A stretch of DNA of 48,844 nucleotides from contig CALJKR010000007.1 in assembly GCA_937974555.1 (NCBI GenBank), positions 1 through 48,844 of the forward strand. The letters run 5' to 3'. Shown piece by piece: positions 1 to 10,205 of the stretch. The translations under genes were made by a program, and so were the position numbers. Each line of letters opens with the position of its first letter. Positions within the stretch are counted from its first letter, which is position 1. Source of the stretch: an uncultured Flavobacteriales bacterium (GTDB lineage: Bacteria; Bacteroidota; Bacteroidia; Flavobacteriales_D; Sanyastnellaceae). Under the pieces are notes generated by a model. It ran no database searches. It saw only the letters and a program-made list of their open reading frames with translations, and was not told where the DNA came from.

Positions 1-277
1 TGGCTATATCGTCTCTGCCATGCTGATTGATAATCCAGAGAGTGCGGCAGGAAATTTCTTTGCATTATTCCCATTAACTTCCCCTGTGGTGATGATGGTT
101 AAGGCAACCATGAGTTCGACATCGATATCCATGATTTTGACTTCGATGCTGATATTAATCGTTACGTTCATTACCTTCATCGCTTTGGCAGGAAGGATTT
201 ATCGTGTCGGTATATTGATGTATGGTAAAAAGGCCAGTTACAAAGAATTGTGGAAATGGATTCGATACAATCCTTAG
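1..277 (+). CDS. ABC-2 type transporter permease, C-terminal part
   Basis: This is the end of a gene that begins before the window; the open frame runs from base 2 to a TAG at 275-277. The visible residues form two hydrophobic segments. The first contains FPLTSPVVMM and the second has ILIVTFITFIALAGRIYRVG, followed by a basic tail (LMYGKK, KELWKWIRY). This tail is typical of NatB-like ABC-2 permeases of Bacteroidota, which work with a separate ATPase to export ions or small molecules across the inner membrane. The substrate cannot be told from this fragment. The next gene starts inside its last codons, so the two are probably translated together. Confidence 0.75.
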   Translation, partial: GYIVSAMLIDNPESAAGNFFALFPLTSPVVMMVKATMSSTSISMILTSMLILIVTFITFIALAGRIYRVGILMYGKKASYKELWKWIRYNP

Positions 278-1206
278 AGTCAGCGCCTTTGTTTGGCGTT
301 GTAGACTGTGGGACCAATACGTTTAATTTATTGATTGGAAGAAAAACTGATTCCGGTTGGGAATTGGTTTTTTCCAATAAGATGCCCGTAAAAATTGGTG
401 CTGGGGGATTTGATACAAAGCAAATCATGCCGGATCGCATGGCGAGAGGTTTGGATGTTTTGGATCATTATCACAAAACCTGTCGGGCTTATGGTGTTGA
501 ATCAGTATATGTTTTTGCTACTTCAGCACTTCGAGATGCCACCAATGCCCATGTGTTTGTGCAACATGTAAAAGCAAATTGCGGTTGGGAGGTTAATATT
601 ATTTCAGGTGATGAAGAAGCTGAGTTGATTTTTAAGGGCGTTCAAAAAAGTGTCGACCTCTCCTCAAAGTCAGCGCTCATCATGGACATCGGTGGAGGGT
701 CAACGGAATTTATCATCGTTAAAGATGGGCAAGATGTATGGCGCAAGAGTTATCCTTTGGGCGTCAGTAGGCTATTTGAAAGAATACAGCCACAGTCCAG
801 AATTACCCAAAAGGATTTGCAGACCTTTAAAAAGATTTTAGACGATACCACGAAAGATTTGGCTGAGGCATTGCACCAGTTTCCTTGTCCCATGCTGATT
901 GGTTCCAGTGGATCTTTTGACACCCTTTTGGCTTTGTATTATCATGCTTCGCGACAAAAGGATGATCTATCAGAAACTGTTTGCCAGGAGATACCCGTAT
1001 CTGCTTTCTCTTCTATTCATATGCAAATGATGGGCAGCACCCTGGAGGAGCGATTAAAGAATCCAGTTATTCCCACAATTAGGGCAGAGTATATGCCGTT
1101 ATCTACTTACTTGGTGAAATACATCATGGAATTGCATCCCTTCCAATCGGTTTGGAGGTCGCCATACGCTTTAAAGGAAGGGGTGATTTTTTCAAAGATT
1201 ATGTAG
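256..1206 (+). CDS. Ppx/GppA family phosphatase (exopolyphosphatase-like)
   Basis: About 316 residues with an actin-like/ASKHA ATPase fold. The phosphate-1 motif VDCGTNTFNLLI lies near residue 18, SGDEEAELIFKG near 118, and the phosphate-2 motif MDIGGGSTEFII near 142. The family hydrolyses polyphosphate or the gamma phosphate of pppGpp. The length fits the short one-domain form common in Bacteroidota, without the HD domain of long GppA/Ppx proteins. ATG at 256 is preferred; a GTG two codons earlier (250) is possible. Both starts lie inside the preceding permease gene, an overlap of about 22-28 nt, so translational coupling is likely. Whether polyphosphate or pppGpp is the real substrate is not visible. 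Confidence 0.9.
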   Translation: MDSIQSLESAPLFGVVDCGTNTFNLLIGRKTDSGWELVFSNKMPVKIGAGGFDTKQIMPDRMARGLDVLDHYHKTCRAYGVESVYVFATSALRDATNAHVFVQHVKANCGWEVNIISGDEEAELIFKGVQKSVDLSSKSALIMDIGGGSTEFIIVKDGQDVWRKSYPLGVSRLFERIQPQSRITQKDLQTFKKILDDTTKDLAEALHQFPCPMLIGSSGSFDTLLALYYHASRQKDDLSETVCQEIPVSAFSSIHMQMMGSTLEERLKNPVIPTIRAEYMPLSTYLVKYIMELHPFQSVWRSPYALKEGVIFSKIM

Positions 1207-1227
1207 CCAATTGTGGGCTGTAAGGCC

Positions 1228-1235
1228 TAAATTTG
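1228..1235 (+). promoter_or_regulatory. Candidate -7 box (TAAATTTG) for tamB
   Basis: TAAATTTG matches the Bacteroidota -7 consensus TAnnTTTG and ends 7 nt before the tamB ATG. No clear -33 TTG at 19-21 nt was found, so this is a candidate only. It would let tamB be transcribed separately from the ppx-like gene. Confidence 0.4.
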
Positions 1236-1242
1236 TTGCTAT

Positions 1243-4200
1243 ATGAGTCATAAGTTGAAAAGAAGGACAATCATTGCATCGTTGCTGGTGCTGATGCCTA
1301 CTTTTCTACTTTTTGCGATACTCAAAGTTCCCCAATTTCAAACCAACATTGCGCGCTGGATAGCGGGTTATCTCAGTTTTGAGTGGAAGACTGAAGTTTA
1401 TGTTGAATCCTTTTATTTTGATTGGGGTTTGGACATGCACTTGGAAAAGGTTGTGGTTTTTGATCAGCACCAAGATACTTTGTGTGCCATTTCTGATCTC
1501 TCCATTTCTTCTTATCAATGGTCCTTTGATCAAGGTTGGCAGATTGCTTCATTGCATTTGGATAAGCCTTTTTTTCAGGGAGTACAAGCCGCAGACTCCA
1601 CCTGGAATTTTGATTTTATTGTGGACTATTATCGTTCATCAGAAAAGGACACAACCGCTTCACAACTCAAGTTAGCATTAGAGAATGTGCAAGTAAGTCA
1701 AGGTCGTTTTGTTTGGAGTGCTTTAGGTAATCGCAAGCCATACGGCATGTTTGACCCTGCTCATATTGCGGTTGAAAATTTGACAGGGCAGTTTCAAGAT
1801 ATTTTGTGGAAGCCCGATCACTGGCAATGCAGGATATTTGATCTGTCAGCCTCGGAAAGTTGCGGATTACAGCTGAACTCTTGTTCTGCGGCGTTGTCTG
1901 GAAACAAAAATGAAATTTCATTTGAAGACTGCGCATTGGTTACTCCCAAGAATGAACTGTCGGGTAGTGTGTTTTTAAATTGGAAGGACGGGCAATCGGC
2001 GCTCAATTTTACTGACGCGGTAAACTGGAAGGCGGAATTGACGGGATATCCATTGAATCTTTCTGAGCTTCAATATTTTTATGCCCCAGCCAAGAATTGG
2101 AAAAATGAAGCTCAGGTGCAATTGAATTTTGATGGCACCATGAATCATCTGCACGTGGCCTTGGCTGATATCCGGATGGGCATGATGTCTCACTTGGCGT
2201 TGCAAGGCAATGTGGATCATCTCTTGGATTCATCAGCCATCGCTTTGGATGTGGACATCAAGCAATTGCTTACCCAATCTTCCGATCTAAATGAATTTGT
2301 AAAGTGGACAGGGAAGGAGGTTGCGCTTCCAGGTAATTTGGACAATCTGGGCCTGATCGCTTATGAAGGACATGTTCATGGCAATGGAAATAAATGGCGT
2401 CTATTTGGAGAATTAACAACGGATTTGGGTTTGCTTCAGGGTGATGTGGAAGTGGATGCGGGTCAAGAGGAAACTTTTGAGGGGTATGTTCAAGCTGAAC
2501 ATTTTTCATTGGGTAAGTATTACAATTCAAGCAATTTGGAATTCCTCTCAGGAGATTTAAATATTGAGGGTCATGGTTTTGATTTGTCTCGTTTGGAAAT
2601 GATTGTGGATGGCGGGTTGAGTGAATTGCGGTACAATGGCTATACTTTTTCAGACATTACGATCAATGGCGATTTGTCCAATCGTTTTTTTCTTGGCGAT
2701 ATCTCGATGCGGGATGCCAATGCAAAATTGGATTTTGTTGGACAGTGTGATCTGAGTAAAAAATTACCAGAAGTTACCTGCCAATTGTCAGTGGAACATT
2801 TTAATTTCAAGGCCATTGGGGCATTTCCAAAGTTGCCGTATAGCGCAATGAGTGGAGAAGCATCCATGGATTTTCACGGTTGGAATTGGGAAGATTTGGA
2901 GGGAGAGCTGGAGTTGAAAAATGTGATGTATTGTGCCAATGAAAAAGATTACATCTTGGATTATTTGGCACTACAGGTGGATCGTACACAAGCACTCAGA
3001 ATCTCATTGAATTCCGACATAGCCATAGGAGAGGTTAATGGGGATATTAGCTTGAAAGATCTTCCCATGGCCATGTCCAACATTCTATCCAAAGTGTTGC
3101 CCCAATACGAGTGGGACGTGAGTGCCCATCGACCGCAGAAATTTGATTTGGATTTTGAGATCTTGGATTTTAGTCAGGTCAATCAAGCTTTTGTTAGAGA
3201 CCTGGGTATTGCACAAAACGCGCGAATACGTTTGCAGGTAGATGAATCAAAAGATTTTTTTGAGGGTCTATTTACAGCGGATACCATGGCCTATCAAGGC
3301 AGTAGCTTCTATGGATTGGTTTGCGATTTTCAAAAACCCGACGAATTTGTATACGCGACATTCCAATGCGACAGTGTGAAGGCTGGGGGTGTTCAATGGG
3401 ATGAATTGGCCATTGATGCTCGATCAGAAGGGCAGTTGATATATACCGATTGGGTATGGGGCAATGATAGTACCATGCATGCGGGTGATTTTGGCGGGCA
3501 GTTGTCTTTTGACGCAGATCAGTTGATGTTTGAGTTTTACCGCGGAGATTTCCGTGTGAAAAAGGAGAAGTGGAAAGTGGATTATGGTGCGACATTGCGC
3601 TATGAGAACCAAGTATTGTGGTTTAAAGGAATGGAAATGCGAAGCAATTGGCAACATATTGCATTGCACGGTGGTTTGGCTTCGGATCATTCCACTCCTT
3701 TGATTGCTTCTTTCACCCATGTTAATTTTGATATTCTCAATGCCTTTTTACCAAGCTCGATTCAATTCCAAGGGGTTTTGGATGGCAATGTTTCTTGTGT
3801 AAGTGTATTGGATGACCCTGATTTTAGTGGCGATATTTCTATGTCGGATTTTGGTATAAACAAAGTGGTATATGGAGACGTTTGCCTTAAAAGTCAATGG
3901 GTGGATTATTTGGAAGCGGTAGAACTGGAAGGGAGTATAGAAAACAAAGAGAAAAAGACGCTCAAATTTGAGGGAATGTACCTTCCATTTGATACCCTCA
4001 GTCCATTGGATGTGGATGTGGATTGTGATGACTTGGACTTGGCGTTTATTGGTTCATTTGTTGATTCTGAAATAATTGTCGTTAATGGTCTAATCGATGG
4101 ACACATCAAGGTGTCTGGAAAAATAGAAGAGCCGCAATTGCACGGCTATGGAAATGTAGCCGATGGCATTGTGAAGGTGGACTATTTAAATACGGAATAT

Positions 4201-5598
4201 AAAATTGTAGACCGCATTTGGATCGAACCTGATCGTTTCATTTTTGATGAAGTGGAGTTTACGGACGAAAACAACAGCAAGGGATTGCTTACTGGAAATA
4301 TCGGACACAAAGGATTTCAGGAATGGAGTTTTGATTTGCTCATGGATATGGAAAAGCAGCCCATCCGAGTATTAAATACCACTGCAGAGGATAACCCCGA
4401 CTACTATGGAAAAGGATACGCCACGGGATACTTTAAGTTAATGGGCGACTTGGATAAATTGGATTTGGAGGTGGCTTTAAAAACTGCACAAGGAACCAAG
4501 TTGATTTTGCCGATGAATACAAGTGAAGACATCGAAATGGGTCAATTTATTCGCTTTGTTCAAAAATCCAAGAGCAGCAACAAAAAAGAGGAGAAATTGG
4601 ATTTGTCGGGGGTTAATTTGAATATTCAAATTGATGTGACACCCGAGGCTGAATTGGCCATCATTTTTGATGAAGCCGTTGGGGATGTGATGCGCGGGAA
4701 GGGAACAGGGCACATCTCTATGGGTATTTCCAAGTTGTCTACTTTTGATATGTACGGTCAAATTGAAATCGCTTCGGGAAATTACTTGTTTACTTTGAAG
4801 AACCTGATCAACAAAGACTTTACCGTACAACCTGGAGGAACGATTTCGTGGTATGGGGATCCATACAATGGAGAGTTGAAGTTGGCGGCAGTATATAAGG
4901 TGAACGCCTCTTTGAGCGACGTTTTGGTGGATGTAAATTCCAATGGACAACGTGTTCCTGTTGATTTGATCATGAATTTAAGTGGCAAAATGATGAACCC
5001 CGGGGTTGACTTTAATATCCAATTGCCAACGGTCGACCCCATGACCAAGAGTAGATTTGAGAGTGTGGTATCCAATGAACAGGAAAGAAACAGACAGGCA
5101 TTTGCTCTTTTGGTTCTTCGCCAATTTGTTAGTCCACCCAATATTGTTCGTGCCGAAACCAATTTTGGCGTCGTTGCCAATAGTACAGAATTGTTGTCCA
5201 GTCAAATTTCCAATTGGTTAAGCCAAATCAGTGATGATTTTAATTTGGGATTCAATTATCGTTCTGGAGATCAGATTTCAAATGATGAAATTGCGTTGGC
5301 CTTAAGTACCCAGCTTTTTAATAATCGTGTTCAGTTGAGTGGGAACTTTGGTGTATCCAGAGGCAACTCCACCAATCAGCAACCTTCCAATTACATTGGT
5401 GACGTGAAGGTAGAGTACATATTAACCAAGGAAGGCAAGCTCAAATTGATGGCATACAATGAGAGCAATAACTACAGAAACATTACGACCCAACAATCCC
5501 CCTACACCCAGGGAATTGGTTTGGTTTATCAGCAAGACTTTGACGTCATGCAGGATCTAATAGACAGTTGGTTTCGAAGAACCAAAAAAGCCAATTAA
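1243..5598 (+). CDS. tamB: TamB-like translocation/assembly module protein
   Basis: A 1451-residue protein with one N-terminal membrane anchor (about residues 9-27) and a very long, beta-rich periplasmic body. It ends in a TamB_C (DUF490)-type domain, roughly residues 1000-1430. The C-terminal part includes the GNYLFTLKNLINKDFTVQPG region and a closing stretch near GIGLVYQQDFD, typical of this domain. TamB proteins bridge the inner and outer membranes and are linked to outer-membrane protein insertion and phospholipid transport. Length and layout match Bacteroidota TamB. No BamA-like TamA gene lies beside it. The stop codon directly abuts the stop of the convergent gene, so no terminator fits between them. 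Confidence 0.88.
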   Translation: MSHKLKRRTIIASLLVLMPTFLLFAILKVPQFQTNIARWIAGYLSFEWKTEVYVESFYFDWGLDMHLEKVVVFDQHQDTLCAISDLSISSYQWSFDQGWQIASLHLDKPFFQGVQAADSTWNFDFIVDYYRSSEKDTTASQLKLALENVQVSQGRFVWSALGNRKPYGMFDPAHIAVENLTGQFQDILWKPDHWQCRIFDLSASESCGLQLNSCSAALSGNKNEISFEDCALVTPKNELSGSVFLNWKDGQSALNFTDAVNWKAELTGYPLNLSELQYFYAPAKNWKNEAQVQLNFDGTMNHLHVALADIRMGMMSHLALQGNVDHLLDSSAIALDVDIKQLLTQSSDLNEFVKWTGKEVALPGNLDNLGLIAYEGHVHGNGNKWRLFGELTTDLGLLQGDVEVDAGQEETFEGYVQAEHFSLGKYYNSSNLEFLSGDLNIEGHGFDLSRLEMIVDGGLSELRYNGYTFSDITINGDLSNRFFLGDISMRDANAKLDFVGQCDLSKKLPEVTCQLSVEHFNFKAIGAFPKLPYSAMSGEASMDFHGWNWEDLEGELELKNVMYCANEKDYILDYLALQVDRTQALRISLNSDIAIGEVNGDISLKDLPMAMSNILSKVLPQYEWDVSAHRPQKFDLDFEILDFSQVNQAFVRDLGIAQNARIRLQVDESKDFFEGLFTADTMAYQGSSFYGLVCDFQKPDEFVYATFQCDSVKAGGVQWDELAIDARSEGQLIYTDWVWGNDSTMHAGDFGGQLSFDADQLMFEFYRGDFRVKKEKWKVDYGATLRYENQVLWFKGMEMRSNWQHIALHGGLASDHSTPLIASFTHVNFDILNAFLPSSIQFQGVLDGNVSCVSVLDDPDFSGDISMSDFGINKVVYGDVCLKSQWVDYLEAVELEGSIENKEKKTLKFEGMYLPFDTLSPLDVDVDCDDLDLAFIGSFVDSEIIVVNGLIDGHIKVSGKIEEPQLHGYGNVADGIVKVDYLNTEYKIVDRIWIEPDRFIFDEVEFTDENNSKGLLTGNIGHKGFQEWSFDLLMDMEKQPIRVLNTTAEDNPDYYGKGYATGYFKLMGDLDKLDLEVALKTAQGTKLILPMNTSEDIEMGQFIRFVQKSKSSNKKEEKLDLSGVNLNIQIDVTPEAELAIIFDEAVGDVMRGKGTGHISMGISKLSTFDMYGQIEIASGNYLFTLKNLINKDFTVQPGGTISWYGDPYNGELKLAAVYKVNASLSDVLVDVNSNGQRVPVDLIMNLSGKMMNPGVDFNIQLPTVDPMTKSRFESVVSNEQERNRQAFALLVLRQFVSPPNIVRAETNFGVVANSTELLSSQISNWLSQISDDFNLGFNYRSGDQISNDEIALALSTQLFNNRVQLSGNFGVSRGNSTNQQPSNYIGDVKVEYILTKEGKLKLMAYNESNNYRNITTQQSPYTQGIGLVYQQDFDVMQDLIDSWFRRTKKAN

Positions 5599-8500
5599 TT
5601 ACTGTGGAAAGTCTTCTGGGAATCGAGATCTAAAGTCATCTCTTTTCTTTTTGGTCAACAGCAATTGGTATTGATATTTCTCTTTTCCCTCTTCAAATTT
5701 TTTCTTATCGTCCTTGATGTCCGTGATGATTTTATTGAAATCGGCGTCCCCTGAAATTACAGTCATCGCACCCAATTTGTATTCAAAGTAATACCAGGTG
5801 CTTCTATCCACCTCGATATACACGCGCATCACGTCCGCGGTTTTTCTGCGCTCTATTTCTATTTTTCCGGTTACATATTTAAAAATTTGTTTTTTGTCCA
5901 TAGAGGCAATTCCAATAGGGCCGGTGGTGTGAAACGTTTCAGAGTTCACATCCCAAACCCACTTGAGGTCTGCAAATACCATGGTCTTTTGCATTTCCTC
6001 AGGGATTTTTTTCATTTGACCTGATAGACTCATTTCAGTAATCAATCGGTCGGATCTTTCCACACCAATTACTTCAGCCAAACTTTTTTCAAATGGTGTT
6101 GTGCTGATATCCAAGCTTGGAAGATCTGTTGCTTTTTCTAAGTTCTCAGCAATTTTCTTCAGGGCTCCTTCATCCATCGGAAATGACAATATGGAGGCGG
6201 TTTGAAGACTCATCGAACCGTCGGCTTTTTTCAGTTGACCCTTGCCATAGTTACTTAATTTGACCAATCCTGTTCTGGCATGGAAATCAAACTTTCCATC
6301 AGCACTGACATCACAAGTGTTGCCGGCCAATTCAATCAAATTTCCGGGTAGCTTGGGTTGGAGAATTTTGGGTTTGCTACCAATCAGATATTTTTTGGTG
6401 TTTTTATCGTAGTGTAAAAAACCACTGGCCTCCATCAGGGGTGTGTCGGATGCACTCATTTTGGGACTCAAGAAAGCAGGGTATACTTGCTGAGGGCTTG
6501 TCGTTTTGGTCATCATTCCAACCCCCAGTTTTACAGAAGCGATGTCTTTTACCAAGGTGTCAACGGGGATGTAGATGTCCAAAGGATCAATAGGGGAAGA
6601 GAACTTGAAATAAGATTTTTCCAAATTCTCGCAAACATGTTCCAGTTTTACTCCGCCATCAAAGTGCAGGTGTTTTTGATTTGCATTCAAATTGTATTTG
6701 CCATAAAATGCAAATTGCGGCGAAAGATGAAAGCCCTGGTCTTCATTGATAACGCCTTTGGCCACAGTGGTATAGGCCGTGTCCAATTTTACTTCAGCGA
6801 CATGAATGATTTGACTCTGCCCATTCTCATCTACGTAGTTCATGTCTGCAATGCCGTTGTATTTTCTTCTACCTTCAATTTTCAACTCAGCATTGAACAT
6901 GTTGTGGTATTGCGTTACAATGTTGGTCTGAATTTGCGCGCGATACAATTTTCGCATGTTCGCAAATTTCTCAATCACCACCTTTCCGCTGTCTGGAACA
7001 ATTTTAGCATCACCAACCACAATGTGATTGATTTTTGTACAGGTTAAAATGTTCTTGGCTAAATCAAATTTTGCACGTGGCGCAAGGAAGTTGAGCGAGT
7101 CTTGTCCAGCGGCAATAGAGTAAAAATTGGAATATCGTTTTCGTTCTTCTGCATTGATCACAACATCCGCATTGGCTTCTCTTGAAGATTTCATTTCCAA
7201 CTCGTCTTGTTTCATATACCATGTGAACTCATCCATGAAACAAACGTATTGATTGGTTGGGAAGGTGATTTTGTTTTCACCGGTATTGGAAATGAAATGG
7301 CCTACGTTTTTGTCAAAATCCACTTTGGCCTGCACGTTATCTGTTGAGAATGCCAGCGCATTGCTCAGATCTTTTCCCGCAATGGTCAAGGCACTGGTAT
7401 CGGCATTGATTTTTCTACGGTCATATTTAAAGTGATCGGAAGACAAAGTGGCACCATAAAATTCCATCTTTCCTTTTCCGCTTAGCCCTTCTGGCTTGAG
7501 GGTAGTGGCTCCCTTGAAAGTGGCTTCTTTTTCAAAGAACACCATGGGCTCATCAATCGTGGTTATCATCAATCGTTCTTGTTTGGGGAAGTAGTTGATT
7601 TGAGCCACGGCAACAGAGGTTTTGGGAACTTCAGGTTTGGTCGCTTTTTCTGCCAAGGTGTAAGAAGTGGTCTTGCCTTTGGTTTCATCCGGCAAAAAGA
7701 CAAACGCATCAGATTCCGTTTTCGATGTCAAATAAGTCAATTTTCCTTTTCCTTGGAGTCCGCTGTAATTCAAGGTTAGATCGGCTACAACATTGGAAAA
7801 TCCGCGGTAGGCAGGATAACCAGCCACACCGGTAGATCTTTTGAATCCCAATGAGTTGTCATCCATGAGAATCAAAGGCTCTACGATGTCGTCAAAAATG
7901 CCGGCACTAACCAATACACCATTGAATTTGACATTGGATGTCTTGAAGTTGTCCAATGAATCCAAAGTAAATGGATCCAATTTGTAATAGAATTTATCCT
8001 TGGGGTAACGCCCGTTTTGAATGCGATAACTTTCCCAATCGACAAAAGAATTTTTGGTTGTTGTTATGTACGGATAGGTGGGGTATTTCTTTGAATTGGC
8101 TCCACTTTTATTGGTTGGGGCGTCGATATACAAGACACCTGTGATGTCTTTGATTTTACTCTTGATTTTGATTTTAGGATATTCGCCATATTGGTCTTTG
8201 GGCTGGCTTTCATCGTTGATATAAATCTGACAGCTATCGATTTTATTCATTTCGACTTGAAACTTCTCATAATCAAAATAGTAATTGGATCCCATGAATT
8301 CCAGGTTTCCGGCCTTTACAATTCCATCAAAGACAAGGTTTCGATTTTTCTTGAGCAATAGTTCCTGTTTCTTGGGATACACTGCCACCTTTTGTGAATC
8401 ACTGATGTAGAACATCTGAATCCCTTTCAGATTGATGTCGTTGTTGGTTAGATTCCAAATAGCATTTTCTCCACGATTTACTTCGCTATTGAATTGAAGG

Positions 8501-10080
8501 ATATCATAATCCTTGCGTCCTTCGTAATTCAAAATGTAGTTGTACATTTTGGGCTGTGGCTTGATGATGCGCTTATCGATATCGTACATTAAGAAACCTT
8601 TATTGGATAAGTCAATCACCACCAAATGCCATTCTTCCTCTGCGTAGCGCGTTAATTGCGCAAGTTGTTGGGTGGTCATTTGCTTTGTTCCCAATTTTTT
8701 AAAGGATTGTTCGATCTCATGCAAAGGATTGGTGCTGGAGATTCCCATGAGCGCGGTAAATCTTTTTTTACTAAAAAACGTATTGGATTCAAAGGCCGCA
8801 TTTTTCAAAGTACTTCCCTTGGATGGCCCAAAATAAATCATGGGATCATCGATGACCCAACGAAGTGATTCAAAATATAAATCCGTGTTGTGGTAGGTAT
8901 CCGAGTAAGGACTTTTGGATAGTCCCAATTCGGTTCTATCCATGGTTAACTCACGCGATTTGATGGTGAAATTCATGTTCAGATCGGGGTGGGTAATGGA
9001 GTCCTTGTCCACAATGAATTTGACACTGGCGTGACTGCTAATGTATCGGTCTGGTCGCAATTCAAAAAACAAACTGGTGACAATTAGAAAAGGCTTATTG
9101 TCCTTGGTGAAAATTAATTTTGCAGGATTTTCCGGTGTCCCAGAGGCATTGAATTTGGAACCGCTCATGGTGAAACCACCGGCGTAGTGAATGCCGGGTA
9201 CGATGTTTTCAATTTCAAATCGCTGAGAGTATGATTCAAATTTGGGATAACTCGCGCTTTCTGCATCTTTTCCTGCGATGATTTTTTCCGTTAATTTTCC
9301 AAGTAACGGTTTATTGAAGTACGTGGTATAAAACGTAACGCTATCGGCGATGTAACTTGATGTTTTTATTTTAATGGTGTATTTTTTAATTTCGGCGTAA
9401 GTAGAATTTTCATCCAGTCCCGCGCGTTTCCAATTCACTTTTCCCCCTTTGCCAATAAAACGTGCAGAGGCGGGATAGAATGTTCCCGTGGTATTGTGAA
9501 TCACCGAACTATCTCCTTTGCTAATGCACAACAATTTGATATTTTCAAAATCAATATGTGGAACAGAGTCCATTTTGAAAGTGTACATCCCGCTTTGGGC
9601 TTTCCAACTCACGGCTTCGGAAATGTAGATGGACTGATCAGAGAAAAAGTCGAGCGAGGTTTCAAGAAATGTAGAAATGTGACGCTTGTTCTTTTTGTCC
9701 GTGAGGATACCTTGTATCACCTGATGCCAGGGCATAAATTGTGGGGCTGGAATGGACTTCTCATGAATTGCAATTAAGCACAATATATATTTTTCAAAAT
9801 CGGGGAAAATCTTCACTTTTAAATCGAGCATCAAGTCCAAAGTCTCAATGATCTTTTTTTCTTGATCCGCGCTAAATGCGGGGTTTTTAACCCAAATGGG
9901 TTCCAATTGCTTTTCGATGATGTCCTTTCCACTCCCTTTTTTCTGTTCGTTGAAAAGCCCCGATAGCTGCTTGATGAACTCTTCTTTGTCTGTTGAGAAA
10001 TTCACCACTTTTTGGGCAGTGATTGAAGGGGCCAAGGCCAATAAAAAAAAGCCGATAAAAATGAATTGTCGCATGCTCAT
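5599..10080 (-). CDS. Very large secreted beta-rich protein of unknown function
   Basis: A 1493-residue protein with a clear Sec signal peptide (hydrophobic core IFIGFFLLALAP, cleavage after ITAQ near residue 22). I do not recognise a named domain. The first 150 residues look helical; the rest is full of alternating polar/hydrophobic stretches expected for beta structure. A short motif recurs: GLQGKGKLTY near residue 778 and GLSGKGKMEFYG near 868, each followed by a segment of the same character. The pattern is reminiscent of OstA/LptA- or AsmA-like beta scaffolds, but that is inference. The C-terminus is charged and helical, without a T9SS sorting domain or membrane anchor. It is convergent with tamB with zero spacing. 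Start is ATG at 10080 or the in-frame ATG at 10074. Confidence 0.85.
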   Translation of the reverse strand: MSMRQFIFIGFFLLALAPSITAQKVVNFSTDKEEFIKQLSGLFNEQKKGSGKDIIEKQLEPIWVKNPAFSADQEKKIIETLDLMLDLKVKIFPDFEKYILCLIAIHEKSIPAPQFMPWHQVIQGILTDKKNKRHISTFLETSLDFFSDQSIYISEAVSWKAQSGMYTFKMDSVPHIDFENIKLLCISKGDSSVIHNTTGTFYPASARFIGKGGKVNWKRAGLDENSTYAEIKKYTIKIKTSSYIADSVTFYTTYFNKPLLGKLTEKIIAGKDAESASYPKFESYSQRFEIENIVPGIHYAGGFTMSGSKFNASGTPENPAKLIFTKDNKPFLIVTSLFFELRPDRYISSHASVKFIVDKDSITHPDLNMNFTIKSRELTMDRTELGLSKSPYSDTYHNTDLYFESLRWVIDDPMIYFGPSKGSTLKNAAFESNTFFSKKRFTALMGISSTNPLHEIEQSFKKLGTKQMTTQQLAQLTRYAEEEWHLVVIDLSNKGFLMYDIDKRIIKPQPKMYNYILNYEGRKDYDILQFNSEVNRGENAIWNLTNNDINLKGIQMFYISDSQKVAVYPKKQELLLKKNRNLVFDGIVKAGNLEFMGSNYYFDYEKFQVEMNKIDSCQIYINDESQPKDQYGEYPKIKIKSKIKDITGVLYIDAPTNKSGANSKKYPTYPYITTTKNSFVDWESYRIQNGRYPKDKFYYKLDPFTLDSLDNFKTSNVKFNGVLVSAGIFDDIVEPLILMDDNSLGFKRSTGVAGYPAYRGFSNVVADLTLNYSGLQGKGKLTYLTSKTESDAFVFLPDETKGKTTSYTLAEKATKPEVPKTSVAVAQINYFPKQERLMITTIDEPMVFFEKEATFKGATTLKPEGLSGKGKMEFYGATLSSDHFKYDRRKINADTSALTIAGKDLSNALAFSTDNVQAKVDFDKNVGHFISNTGENKITFPTNQYVCFMDEFTWYMKQDELEMKSSREANADVVINAEERKRYSNFYSIAAGQDSLNFLAPRAKFDLAKNILTCTKINHIVVGDAKIVPDSGKVVIEKFANMRKLYRAQIQTNIVTQYHNMFNAELKIEGRRKYNGIADMNYVDENGQSQIIHVAEVKLDTAYTTVAKGVINEDQGFHLSPQFAFYGKYNLNANQKHLHFDGGVKLEHVCENLEKSYFKFSSPIDPLDIYIPVDTLVKDIASVKLGVGMMTKTTSPQQVYPAFLSPKMSASDTPLMEASGFLHYDKNTKKYLIGSKPKILQPKLPGNLIELAGNTCDVSADGKFDFHARTGLVKLSNYGKGQLKKADGSMSLQTASILSFPMDEGALKKIAENLEKATDLPSLDISTTPFEKSLAEVIGVERSDRLITEMSLSGQMKKIPEEMQKTMVFADLKWVWDVNSETFHTTGPIGIASMDKKQIFKYVTGKIEIERRKTADVMRVYIEVDRSTWYYFEYKLGAMTVISGDADFNKIITDIKDDKKKFEEGKEKYQYQLLLTKKKRDDFRSRFPEDFPQ

Positions 10081-10157
10081 AATTGTATCCCGAAAATAAT
10101 AGGACCAACGAAAAATCAGGCCATTATATTTTCAATACTTGTTAACGGTAAAACGCA

Positions 10158-10189
10158 TTTGGAATCAGCCGCTTTCCTTGCGACCTTTG
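10158..10189 (+). promoter_or_regulatory. Promoter of the thiolase operon
   Basis: TTTG at 10158-10161 (-33 element) is followed after 20 nt by GACCTTTG at 10182-10189, one mismatch from TAnnTTTG. Both spacing and sequence fit the Bacteroidota housekeeping promoter. The -7 box ends 10-16 nt before the possible start codons. Confidence 0.55.
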
Positions 10190-10205
10190 CAGCAATACAA
10201 TGATT

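Noticed and set aside
6487..7047. Open frame of 186 codons on the plus strand, antisense to the large secreted protein
   Set aside because: It lies wholly inside a well-supported minus-strand gene, has no family signature, no ribosome site, and a composition expected for a mirror frame.
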